Below, one piece after another: positions 56,785-64,000 of a DNA stretch of 64,000 nt. Location: assembly GCF_014489555.1 (NCBI RefSeq), contig NZ_CP060784.1:2542001-2606000 (forward strand), given 5' to 3'. Numbering within the stretch: the first letter of the stretch is position 1; each line of letters opens with the position of its first letter. Source of the stretch: Hymenobacter qilianensis (GTDB taxonomy: Bacteria > Bacteroidota > Bacteroidia > Cytophagales > Hymenobacteraceae). The position numbers and the translations under genes were made by a program. Under the pieces are notes generated by a model that had not been told where the DNA came from, did not search any database, and was given only the letters and a program-made list of their open reading frames with translations.

Positions 56785-57554
56785 AGTATCGTTTTTACCG
56801 GCTTGTTGATTTTCAGCGCGTTTTCGATGATAACCTTTGCGACCCCGGCTTCCAGCGCGGCAAACGCATTTTCTAGCTTGGGCAGCATACCGGCCGCAAT
56901 GGCGCCGCTGGCTTTCAAATCCGTATAAAGCGAAGGTGTGATTTGCGGAATCACGGAGCTTTCGTCGTTTACATCGGCCAATACTCCATCTTTTTCAAAA
57001 CAGAAATGCAGCTCCACTTGGTAAAAATGGGCCAGCGCCCGAGCCAGCGTGCTGGCAATAGTGTCGGCGTTCGTGTTGAGCAGCTGCCCGTGGCCGTCGT
57101 GGGTGATAGCGCAGAAAACGGGCGTCAAATTGCCCTCCAGCAGCAGCTGAATCAGCTCCGTGTTGATACTTTGCTCGGGCAAGTCACCCACAAAGCCGTA
57201 ATCAATCTCACCAACGGGGCGCTTGATGGCTCGAATAACGTTGCCGTCGGCGCCGGACAGGCCCAGCGCATTTACGCCCACTTGCTGGAGCAGGGCCACG
57301 ATCTGCTTGTTGGTTTTGCCGGCGTAAAACATCGTTACCACGTCTAGGGTGGCGGCGTCGGTGATGCGGCGGCCGTTCACCATATTGGGCAGCATGCCCA
57401 GCGTCGTCAGCAGCTCATTGGCGCCTTTGCCACCGCCGTGTACCACGATTTTTTTGCCCCCCACTCGCGCCAGTTCGCTTAGAAAGAAGCTGAGCTGGGC
57501 GGTATCATCAATGATTCCACCGCCAATTTTAAATATTTTCAGGACTTCGCTCAT
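56772..57554 (-). CDS. argB: Acetylglutamate kinase
   Basis: A 260-residue amino-acid kinase that phosphorylates N-acetylglutamate. KIGGGIIDD near the start and KKIVVHGGGKGANELL form the phosphate-binding loops, NGRRITDAATLDVVTMFYAGKTNKQIV is the substrate region, ALGLSGADGNVI and NTNADTIASTLARAL complete the core, and GAIAAGMLPKLENAFAALEAGVAKVII ends the ATP-binding part. The ATG at 57554 (MSEVLKIFK) is preferred to one nine codons earlier. In-frame GCCCCCCACT lies near 57456. It starts the minus-strand arm of the arginine cluster. Confidence 0.96.
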   Translation of the reverse strand: MSEVLKIFKIGGGIIDDTAQLSFFLSELARVGGKKIVVHGGGKGANELLTTLGMLPNMVNGRRITDAATLDVVTMFYAGKTNKQIVALLQQVGVNALGLSGADGNVIRAIKRPVGEIDYGFVGDLPEQSINTELIQLLLEGNLTPVFCAITHDGHGQLLNTNADTIASTLARALAHFYQVELHFCFEKDGVLADVNDESSVIPQITPSLYTDLKASGAIAAGMLPKLENAFAALEAGVAKVIIENALKINKPVKTILCRD

Positions 57555-58138
57555 TCGTGTGATAAAGGTAAAAGGCGGCACTCAGGCCTGTGAAGGCCAA
57601 GTTTGGAACTAGCTGAGCAGTCAGCTAGCCCGAAGCATAGATAAGCTTAACACTTTTTTAAAGCCGGGCCGGTAAAGTTTCCAAAAAAAAACGTCTAGTT
57701 TTGCAACGATTTAGCGGCCTATTCGATTTAAACCGCATAAACCTACTCTGTACTACGGTACTTGTCATGATTCTTCTCTCTTCTATTGCGCTTCTGCCGC
57801 GGCCCACAATGGCCGTGCGAACAATGCCAGCTTAAGAGCTGGCTGCAATAATTCGCCTGCGTTTTTAGAACGATAAAAACCGGCGCGGGGCCTCACCCAG
57901 AACCCCAGTAAAGAGAACGTTCACGAATCATCCTTTGACACGAGTGTAAGCCCTAGTGCGCCTTTTCTTGCCTAGTCGACAGTTTTTTCTGCCCTAGCGA
58001 GATCCACGCAACCACCACTTTCTTCCGGGTTTATTTTCTCGATACCGGTTTCGGTTGCCGCGTAGCCTTGTCCGTAAGCTTCGCCTTTCTTCCTCTCACA
58101 TCGTATTACCTGCCATCAGGCACCCCAGTTATACTCCC
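57555..58138. promoter_or_regulatory. Divergent control region of the two arginine arms, long plus-strand leader
   Basis: A 584-base gap without a gene. A plus-strand -7 box TAGTTTTG (57696-57703) matches the Bacteroidota consensus; TTT at 57678-57680 is a weak -33. A start near 57710 would give a leader of about 430 bases before the GNAT gene. The leader has small hairpins: CGGCC/GGCCG (57800-57815) and a perfect GCCAGCT-TAAG-AGCTGGC (57826-57843). I see no leader peptide rich in Arg codons, no known riboswitch and no obvious ArgR box. The minus-strand promoter for argB was not identified. Confidence 0.4.
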
Positions 58139-58708
58139 ATGATGATACGCGTAGCCAATGCCGACGACGCTCGGTACGTGGAAACACTTTGTCACTGGTA
58201 CGAGGAATCGGCCAAACAGCGGGGCGTTGGCATTGCCAAGCGCAATCCCGATTACGTCGCCAAAAAAATGATCAAAGGCGACGCCATCATCGCCTTCATC
58301 GACGACGAGCTAGCTGGTTTCTGCTACATCGAAACCTACGAGAACAACAACTTTGTGGTCAACTCGGGCCTGATCGTGAACACCGCTTTGCGCAAGGAAG
58401 GCCTGGGCCGCGCCATTAAGCACGAGGTGTTCAAGCTCTCGCGTACCAAATACCCGGCGGCCAAGATTTTCGGAATCACCACCAGCCTGGCGGTAATGAA
58501 AATCAATACGGAGTTGGGCTATAAGCCCGTGACCTTCACGGAGCTAACGCGCAGCGACGACTTCTGGAAGGGCTGCTCCAGCTGCAAAAACTATCCTATC
58601 CTGATGGAGAACGACCGCAAAATGTGCCTCTGCACCGGCATGGTCTACGACACCCTGAACGACCAGTTCAGCCAGCAGACAATCGAGATTTTAAGTCAAG
58701 AGCAATAA
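58139..58708 (+). CDS. GNAT N-acetyltransferase of the arginine cluster, probable N-acetylglutamate synthase
   Basis: A 189-residue GNAT protein. The acetyl-CoA site is seen as LIVNTALRKEGLGRAIKHEVF (residues 78-98), with the N-terminal helix pair YVETLCHWYEESAKQRG and the strand AGFCYIETYENNNFVV. The C-terminus has four cysteines, C146/C149 and C163/C165 (GCSSCKNYP and KMCLCTGM), that could bind zinc. Its place in front of argG-argC-argD is where Bacteroidota encode a GNAT thought to make N-acetylglutamate, the first step of the pathway, so that role is inferred from context. The start is the ATG at 58139 or the next codon. Confidence 0.85.
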   Translation: MMIRVANADDARYVETLCHWYEESAKQRGVGIAKRNPDYVAKKMIKGDAIIAFIDDELAGFCYIETYENNNFVVNSGLIVNTALRKEGLGRAIKHEVFKLSRTKYPAAKIFGITTSLAVMKINTELGYKPVTFTELTRSDDFWKGCSSCKNYPILMENDRKMCLCTGMVYDTLNDQFSQQTIEILSQEQ

Positions 58709-58716
58709 AATTGGTT

Positions 58717-58811
58717 GTCATGCAGAGCGGAGCCGAAGCATCTCGCGTGCTGACAAGAGGTTACTAATCCCGCTAAACATGCGAGATGCTTCGGCTCCGC
58801 CTCTGCATGAC
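58717..58811. repeat. Palindromic repeat, CATGCAGAGC family, copy 5
   Basis: GTCATGCAGAGCGGAGCCGA on the left faces GGCTCCGCCTCTGCATGAC on the right, with one extra C breaking perfect pairing. It lies between the GNAT gene and argG, within a co-directional cluster, so a transcript of both genes would carry a large hairpin here. Confidence 0.92.
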
Positions 58812-58834
58812 GTTCTCGTACAGTTAATTGACAA

Positions 58835-60022
58835 ATGAAAAAAGTAGTTTTAGCGTACAGTGGCGGCCTGGATACCTCGTACTGCGTGGTGTATCTGACC
58901 AAAGAGTTAGGCCTGGAAGTACACACCGTCATCGTCAACTCGGGGGGCTTTTCTGCCGAGGAATTGCAGAGCATTGAGAAGCGCGCCTACGAACTGGGCT
59001 CCTCCAAGCACGAAGTAATCGACGTGACGGAGCGCTTTTATCAGGATTGCCTGCGCTTTTTGCTGTTCGGCAACATCCTCAAAAACGACACCTATCCGCT
59101 GTCCGTTAGCGCCGAGCGCATGTTCCAGTCCTTGGCGCTGGCCGAATATGCCCGCGAGCACAAAGCCGACTACATCGCCCACGGCAGCACCGGCGCCGGC
59201 AACGACCAAGTACGTTTCGACGTGGCGTTCTCCGTAATTGCCCCCCAGACCGAAATCATCACGCCCATCCGCGACCAGAAGCTCTCCCGCCAGGCCGAGA
59301 TTGAGTATCTACAAAGTCACGGCGTAGAAATGAGCTGGGAAAAGGCGAAGTATTCAATTAACAAAGGCATCTGGGGCACCAGCGTAGGCGGCGTCGAAAC
59401 GCTGACTTCCCACCAGGCGCTGCCCGAAACGGCTTACCCCACCCAGCTTCAGCAAACCGAGCCAGCCTCCATCGAAGTTACCTTCGAGAAAGGCGAGCCG
59501 GTAGCGCTGAACGGCCAAAAAATGCCCCCCGTGCAGCTTATTCAGGAGTTGAACGAGCTAGCCGGCCAATACGCCATCGGCCGTGACATTCACGTAGGCG
59601 ACACGATTCTGGGCATCAAGGGCCGCGTAGGCTTTGAGGCTCCGGCTCCGCTGATTCTGATTAAAGCCCACCACTTGCTGGAAAAGCACACATCGTCGCG
59701 CTGGCAGCTGCTGCACAAAGACTACATCGCCAACTGGTACGGCACGCTCCTGCACGAGGCTCAGTACCTCGACCCCGTGATGCGCGACATGGAAGCTTTC
59801 CTGGAGTCGTCGCAGGCCCGCGTGTCAGGTACGGTGTTTATCAAGCTGAAGCCGTATCAGTTTGAGTTGCAAGGCATTGAATCCAAGTATGATATGATGC
59901 GCTCTAAAGTGGCTACCTACGGTGAGGAAAACGACGCCTGGGACGCCCGCGACGCGCAAGGCTTTATCAAAATATTCAGCAATCAGCTCAAAATTCACAG
60001 CAGCTTCAATGGCGAAGGTTAA
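58835..60022 (+). CDS. argG: Argininosuccinate synthase
   Basis: A 395-residue enzyme that joins citrulline and aspartate with ATP. VVLAYSGGLDTSYC is the PP-loop ATP site, AHGSTGAGNDQVRFDVAF the citrulline/aspartate region, and YSINKGIWGTSVGG the family block. The C-terminus ends in a helical tail with YGEENDAWDARDAQGFIKIF. In-frame copies of the six-C motif are at 59240-59248 (SVIAPQTEI) and, as variants, at 58935 and 59524. It overlaps argC by 14 bases, so translation is probably coupled. Confidence 0.97.
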   Translation: MKKVVLAYSGGLDTSYCVVYLTKELGLEVHTVIVNSGGFSAEELQSIEKRAYELGSSKHEVIDVTERFYQDCLRFLLFGNILKNDTYPLSVSAERMFQSLALAEYAREHKADYIAHGSTGAGNDQVRFDVAFSVIAPQTEIITPIRDQKLSRQAEIEYLQSHGVEMSWEKAKYSINKGIWGTSVGGVETLTSHQALPETAYPTQLQQTEPASIEVTFEKGEPVALNGQKMPPVQLIQELNELAGQYAIGRDIHVGDTILGIKGRVGFEAPAPLILIKAHHLLEKHTSSRWQLLHKDYIANWYGTLLHEAQYLDPVMRDMEAFLESSQARVSGTVFIKLKPYQFELQGIESKYDMMRSKVATYGEENDAWDARDAQGFIKIFSNQLKIHSSFNGEG

Positions 60023-60992
60023 GGTAGGCATCGTGGGCGGGGCCGGCTACACGGCCGGCGAGCTGATCCGCATTCTGCTATATCATCCGCAAGTAGCTAT
60101 CAGCGCCATCGTCAGTTCCTCCAATGCGGGCAACCCGGTGTACCACGTACACGACGACCTAGTAGGCGAAACCGATCTGCGCTTTCAAAGCGACCTAAAC
60201 GGCGACGAAGAAGTGGTTTTCCTGTGCCTGGGTCATGGCAACTCCCGCAGTTTTCTAGAGAAGAACAGCGTACCTTCGGGGGCCAAAATCATTGACTTAA
60301 GCAATGATTTCCGCTTGAACATGGACAAAGATGTTGCTGGCCGCAGCTTCGTGTATGGCCTGCCAGAGCTGAACAAAGCCGCTATTCAGTTGGCCCAGAA
60401 CATTGCCAATCCTGGCTGTTTCGCCACGGCAATTCAGCTAGCTTTGCTACCATTGGCGCAAGCTGGACAGCTCACCGATGATGTGCACGTATCGGCCATT
60501 ACCGGGTCTACGGGTGCCGGACAAAGTTTGTCGGAGACGGTGCACTTCTCGTGGCGCACCAGCAATGTGTCTATCTACAAGCCCTTTACCCACCAGCATT
60601 TGGGTGAAATAGGGGAGAGCCTCACGCAGCTTCAGCCCCAGTTAGAGGGCGCTATTCACTTTATTCCTTACCGCGGCAATTTCTCGCGCGGCATCTTTGC
60701 CAGCGTCTACACGCCTTCTGAGCTAAGTCAGGACGAAGCGCGAAAGCTGTTCAAAGATTTCTACGCCGACGCGCCATTCACCACGGTTTCGGACAAGGAA
60801 ATCCATCTGAAGCAGGTAGTGAACACCAATAAGTGTGTGCTGCACGTGCAGAAATTCGGTAAGCAGCTGCTCATCACTTCCGCGCTGGATAATCTGGTGA
60901 AAGGCGCTTCCGGGCAAGCCGTGCAGAACATGAATCTGCTCTTTGGGTATCCAGAAAATCAAGGACTTCAGCTTAAATCAGTTGCTTTCTAA
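60009..60992 (+). CDS. argC: N-acetyl-gamma-glutamyl-phosphate reductase
   Basis: A 327-residue NADPH-dependent reductase. VGIVGGAGYTAGELIRIL is the dinucleotide site, LCLGHGNSRSFLE and IIDLSNDFRL follow, and the catalytic cysteine is in IANPGCFATAIQLALLPL. SAITGSTGAGQ and FIPYRGNFSRGIFASVY are conserved. The ATG at 60009 (MAKVKVGIV) is the family start; the open frame upstream belongs to argG in another phase. Its stop overlaps the argD start as TAATG. Confidence 0.97.
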   Translation: MAKVKVGIVGGAGYTAGELIRILLYHPQVAISAIVSSSNAGNPVYHVHDDLVGETDLRFQSDLNGDEEVVFLCLGHGNSRSFLEKNSVPSGAKIIDLSNDFRLNMDKDVAGRSFVYGLPELNKAAIQLAQNIANPGCFATAIQLALLPLAQAGQLTDDVHVSAITGSTGAGQSLSETVHFSWRTSNVSIYKPFTHQHLGEIGESLTQLQPQLEGAIHFIPYRGNFSRGIFASVYTPSELSQDEARKLFKDFYADAPFTTVSDKEIHLKQVVNTNKCVLHVQKFGKQLLITSALDNLVKGASGQAVQNMNLLFGYPENQGLQLKSVAF

Positions 60993-62154
60993 TGGATTTA
61001 TTCAACGTTTACCCGCTCGTCAATATCACGCCGGTAAAGGCTTTGGGGGCAACGCTTTGGGACGAAAACGGGCAGGATTACCTGGATTTTTACGGTGGTC
61101 ACGCTGTTATCTCCATCGGTCATAGCCACCCGCATTACGTGCGTCGCATCAGCGAGCAGCTGAACCAGATCGGGTTCTACTCTAACTCGGTCCAAATTCC
61201 GATTCAAACTGAGCTAGCGCAGAAGCTAGGAGACGTATCGGGCTACCCGGACTACAGCCTGTTCCTATGTAATTCTGGTGCCGAAGCCAACGAGAATGCC
61301 CTGAAGCTAGCCTCATTTCACACCGGCAAAAAGCACGTCATAGCGTTCAAAGGCGCATTTCACGGTCGCACATCGGGCGCCGTAGCTGCTACTGATAACG
61401 CCAAGATTGTAGCGCCATTCAACGCAGGCCACGGCATCTCTTTCGTCGGCTACGACCTAGCCGAAGTGGAGCGTGTTATGCAAAGCGAAGAGGTTTGTGC
61501 TGTCATTATTGAGCCAATCCAAGGCGTGGGGGGCATTATTATGCCTTCCGATGAGTTTCTGCAGGGCCTCGCGACGCTTTGCAAAACGCACGGCGTAGTG
61601 CTCATTGCCGATGAAGTGCAAAGCGGCTACGGCCGCAGCGGCCGTTTCTTTGCCCACCAGCACGCCGGCATTCAGCCCGATATTATTTCGGTGGCTAAGG
61701 GCATGGGCAACGGCTTTCCCATCGGCGGTATCCTGATTGCGCCGGAGCTAAAGGCGTCGTATGGTTTGCTAGGAACCACGTTTGGCGGTAACCACCTAGC
61801 CTGCGCCGCCGCGTTGGCCGTGTTGGAAGTCATCGAGCAGGAAAGCCTGATAGCCCACGCTGATGAGCTGGGGGCTTTTTACGGACCGAGCTAGAAGCCA
61901 ACGCTGGTGCTCAGGAAATTCGCGGTCGTGGCTTAATGATCGGTATCAAGTACGATTTCCCCATCAAGGAGCTGCGGGACAAGCTGCTTCAGGAGCACCA
62001 CATTTTCGTCGGCAACGCCTCCGACCCAACGGTGCTACGTCTGCTGCCGCCGCTCAATATCACGAAGGCGGAAGTAAACCGATTCCTGCAGTCGCTGTAC
62101 GAATTGACAGAAAAGTCGGCCGCTGTCATTCAGCAGGCCTCCGCGCTGGATTAG
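60992..62154 (+). CDS. argD: Acetylornithine aminotransferase (one-base gap)
   Basis: About 387 residues when joined. A PLP class-III transaminase that makes N-acetylornithine. FYGGHAVISIGHSHPHYV, CNSGAEANENALKLA, FKGAFHGRTSGAVAAT, LIADEVQSGYGRSGRFFAH, the PLP lysine in ISVAKGMGNGFPIGG and TTFGGNHLACAAALA are all present. The frame breaks at 61870-61874 in CTGGGGGCTTTTTACGG; one more G gives GGFLRTELEANAGAQEIRGRGLM, an open frame to 62154. A five-G motif at about 61044 is in frame as it stands. Confidence 0.96.
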
Positions 62155-62156
62155 AA

Positions 62157-62259
62157 CAACGAAAAGACGCGACACTTCGCGTCTTTTCGTTGAACGGCTC
62201 GCGCCAAGATGATGCGGCACCAATATCAGTAACGATTGAGATGCAAAGTATTGCGTCTC
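62157..62259. repeat. Two hairpins between argD and carA
   Basis: The first has perfect 15-base arms CAACGAAAAGACGCG and CGCGTCTTTTCGTTG (62157-62171 and 62178-62192) around ACACTT and starts 3 bases past the argD stop, so it may act as a terminator or processing site. The second, GAGATGCAAAGTATTGCGTCTC (62238-62259), belongs to the same style as the repeat at 55620. Confidence 0.85.
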
Positions 62260-62276
62260 TACAATCACAACGACAG

Positions 62277-63355
62277 ATGTCCCAAACAGTAAAACTAGTC
62301 CTCGAAGACGGAACCGAAATCCAGGGCGAATCCTTCGGCGCATTTACGTCCGCTGCCGGTGAGGTGGTATTCAGCACGGCCATGACCGGCTACCCCGAAA
62401 ACCTTACCGACCCGTCCTTCGCCGGCCAGATTCTGGTGCTGACTTACCCCATGGTGGGCAACTACGGCGTGCCCGGCGAGGAGCTGTATGAGTCGATTTC
62501 CAAGATTTTCGAGTCGGATAAGATTCACATTGCCGGCCTGGTAGTGAACTACTACTCTGAGGAGCACAGCCACTGGAATGCCGCCAAAAGCCTCGGCGAC
62601 TGGCTTAAGGAGTACAACATCCCCGGCATCTTCGGTGTGGATACGCGCATGCTCACCAAAATTCTGCGTGAGAAAGGCGCCATGCTAGGTAAGGTTGTGG
62701 CTGAAGAGGACGTAGAGCTGCACGACCCTAACCAGGAAAACCTGGTAGCCCAGGTAAGCCCCACCGAGGTGAAGCATTACGGCCACGGCCAGCACAAAAT
62801 CGTGCTCGTCGACTGCGGTACCAAAACCAACATCATCCGCTGCTTCTTGGAGCGCGACGTGGAACTGATCCGCGTGCCCTGGGACTACGACTTCACACAG
62901 CTCGACTACGACGGCCTGTTCCTCAGCAACGGCCCCGGCGACCCGAAGATGTGCACCGCTACCATCGGCCACCTGCAAACCGCGCTAGGTCAGGACAAGC
63001 CCATTTTCGGCATCTGCCTGGGCTCCCAGCTCATGGGCCTAGCCGCGGGCGGCGACACCTTCAAGCTGAAGTATGGCCACCGCAGCCACAACCAGCCCGT
63101 GAAGCTTACCGGCACCCAGCGCAGCTACATCACCAGCCAAAACCATGGCTTCGCGGTAGATACTGACACGCTACCCGCTGAGTGGGAAATGCTATTCGAG
63201 AACCTCAACGACGGCACCTGCGAAGGCATCAAGCACAAAACCAAGCCGTTCTTCTCCACCCAGTTCCACCCGAAGCCGCCGGCGGCCCTGAGGATACGGA
63301 GTATCTGTTCGATGACTTCCTGAAAGCAGTAGCCGAGCACAAGGCAGCGAAGTAA
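62277..63355 (+). CDS. carA: Carbamoyl-phosphate synthase small (glutaminase) subunit (one-base gap near the 3' end)
   Basis: About 359 residues when joined. CarA hydrolyses glutamine and passes ammonia to CarB for carbamoyl phosphate, needed for arginine and pyrimidines. KLVLEDGTEIQGESFGA and GEVVFSTAMTGYPENLTDPSF begin the protein; the class-I glutaminase has the nucleophile Cys in PIFGICLGSQLMGLAAGG and TSQNHGFAVD near the catalytic His. After TQFHP the frame breaks at the three-C run 63269-63271; one more base gives EAAGGPEDTEYLFDDFLKAVAEH and the stop at 63355. carB is not in view. Confidence 0.96.
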
Positions 63356-63369
63356 CCGTGAGTCTTAAG

Positions 63370-63732
63370 ATGTTTCGCTTACTATCACTCACATTGCTCC
63401 TCGCCCTTTGGAGTGTAGTTAATGGCTGTAGTGAGCAGGAAACGAAATTTGACAGGCATCAGTGGTCCACTACAGGTGATATAGGAAGTTTCCCGTACCG
63501 TGAGCAAATGATTGGTGACTTAGTCAAGCATCATCAATTAAAGGGCCTTACTTACCTGCAACTAATTGATTCGCTCGGTGAGCCATCGAACTATGGTGAA
63601 CCCGACGGTACAATTCGGTACTTAATCGTTGAGGATTTCGAATCAGATATTGATCCAGTACACGGCAAAACACTCGACCTGACATTAGGGCCAGACTCAG
63701 TTGTAACCTCTTACGAAGTATCCGAATGGTAA
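63370..63732 (+). CDS. Small putative lipoprotein, unknown function
   Basis: A 120-residue protein. The start MFRLLSLTLLLALWSVV and lipobox NGC (about residue 20) indicate a lipoprotein, followed by SEQETKFD. The mature part has the LTYLQLIDSLGEPSNYGEPDGTIRYLI pattern seen in small SmpA/BLIP-like or beta-lactamase-inhibitor-like folds, but this is only a resemblance. I take the ATG at 63370 over a GTG four codons upstream that lies 2 bases after carA. No close family is recognised. Confidence 0.7.
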   Translation: MFRLLSLTLLLALWSVVNGCSEQETKFDRHQWSTTGDIGSFPYREQMIGDLVKHHQLKGLTYLQLIDSLGEPSNYGEPDGTIRYLIVEDFESDIDPVHGKTLDLTLGPDSVVTSYEVSEW

Positions 63733-63817
63733 TGGACTGTGATAAATTGCATACAGAGCCCTGATTCAGCATGACGTTTTTTGCTTCACCTTCACGACTT
63801 CCCAACGCACCACTCTT

Positions 63818-64000
63818 ATGCCAGCAAAACATAGAGGTTTTCCGAACTGGGGATATCTACTGTTGGGCGCTTTGGCTTTTGCAGGGTTCTATTTTGTCAA
63901 GAACATGGGCCAGCAAACGATTATGAAAGCAGTGCTTGGCGAACCGGGTGGGTTGATTACAAAAGCCATGAGTACGGCCCGAGTTTCCCCTCGGATAACC
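63818..64000 (+). CDS. N-terminal part of a membrane-anchored protein (3' end outside window)
   Basis: An open frame of 61 codons from ATG 63818 to the window edge: MPAKHRGFPNWGYLLLGALA, one hydrophobic segment (LLLGALAFAGFYFV), then KNMGQQTIMKAVLGEPGGLI. It looks like a small inner-membrane protein with a positive N-terminus. It cannot be named from this fragment. Confidence 0.5.
   Translation, partial: MPAKHRGFPNWGYLLLGALAFAGFYFVKNMGQQTIMKAVLGEPGGLITKAMSTARVSPRIT

Larger units (their letters stand above)
1964..59248. repeat. Dispersed 9-mer GCCCCCCAG / CTGGGGGGC, 19 exact copies
   Basis: GCCCCCCAG on plus starts at 1964, 2428, 7609, 18899, 30923, 38257, 41439, 42891, 47678 and 59240. CTGGGGGGC on plus starts at 12413, 32699, 33611, 33806, 35775, 39314, 44765, 46843 and 52104. 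Nearly all have three to six A/T bases on the GC side, giving WWWWGCCCCCCAG. At least fourteen near matches keep the six-G/C run plus C or G (for example 14041, 31349, 44213, 47916, 52757, 56597, 57456, 58935, 61527). Seven further exact copies appear if the frame-breaking five-base runs are restored. It occurs in both orientations, in genes, in intergenic sequence and as terminator arms. Confidence 0.85.

Noticed and set aside
6403..63271. Phase variation by slipped-strand mispairing at poly-G runs
   Set aside because: Runs of six are short for phase variation, and the affected genes are housekeeping or essential rather than surface or restriction genes.
1..64000. CRISPR arrays, tRNA or rRNA genes, insertion sequences or phage genes
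   Set aside because: I read through the intergenic regions and saw no regular spacer-repeat pattern, cloverleaf, transposase or integrase; the repeats found are palindromic and dispersed. Short RNA genes could be missed by eye.

Overview
The window looks like a chromosome segment of a Hymenobacter-type member of the Bacteroidota (Cytophagales). The evidence is five SusC/SusD outer-membrane pairs, Bacteroidota-type promoters (TTTG or TTG, about 20 bases, then TAnnTTTG-like), few Shine-Dalgarno sites, moderate GC content, and housekeeping proteins that read as Bacteroidota versions. No rRNA, tRNA, transposase, phage gene or CRISPR array was found.

Layout. 1-1955: 3' part of hslU and a short-chain dehydrogenase. 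2018-28431: five SusC/SusD pairs (four on the minus strand, one on the plus) without glycoside hydrolases, interrupted only by a cytochrome c/copper monooxygenase-like gene (17434-18772). Each pair ends at a strong terminator built from the same motif. 28502-36592, minus strand: prfB with its programmed frameshift, ilvE, a cobalamin adenosyltransferase, an ABC ATPase, a large membrane-TPR protein, gatC and a PlsC-type acyltransferase. 36763-41260: a Nudix hydrolase, a possible small RNA, a small acidic protein, rnhB, and a CZB protein / CHASE3 histidine kinase / receiver cluster. 41479-48119: gcvT, comB, a MazG-like protein, dtd, a polytopic membrane protein, mltG and a methyltransferase, with palindromic repeats between several of them. 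48129-52823: a RamB/ScfR-like regulator divergent from the glyoxylate-shunt genes aceB and aceA. 52977-54170: an RNase D-like gene. 54277-63355: arginine biosynthesis as two divergent arms (argB-argE-argH on minus; GNAT-argG-argC-argD-carA on plus). The end holds a small lipoprotein gene and a truncated membrane-protein gene.

Two patterns cut across the gene content. First, the 9-mer CTGGGGGGC (reverse GCCCCCCAG), with an A/T run on its C side, occurs 19 times on both strands, in coding sequence, intergenic sequence and terminators. It is frequent in core genes and almost absent from the SusC/SusD coding sequences, which resembles an uptake-sequence or other genome-signature motif. Second, thirteen otherwise intact genes (including prfB, argH, aceB and carA) each lack one or two single bases. 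Twelve of the sixteen losses are at G/C runs that should be six long and read five. Because several of these genes are essential or belong to complete pathways, homopolymer undercalling is the likeliest cause. Those genes are annotated here at full length with the break noted.
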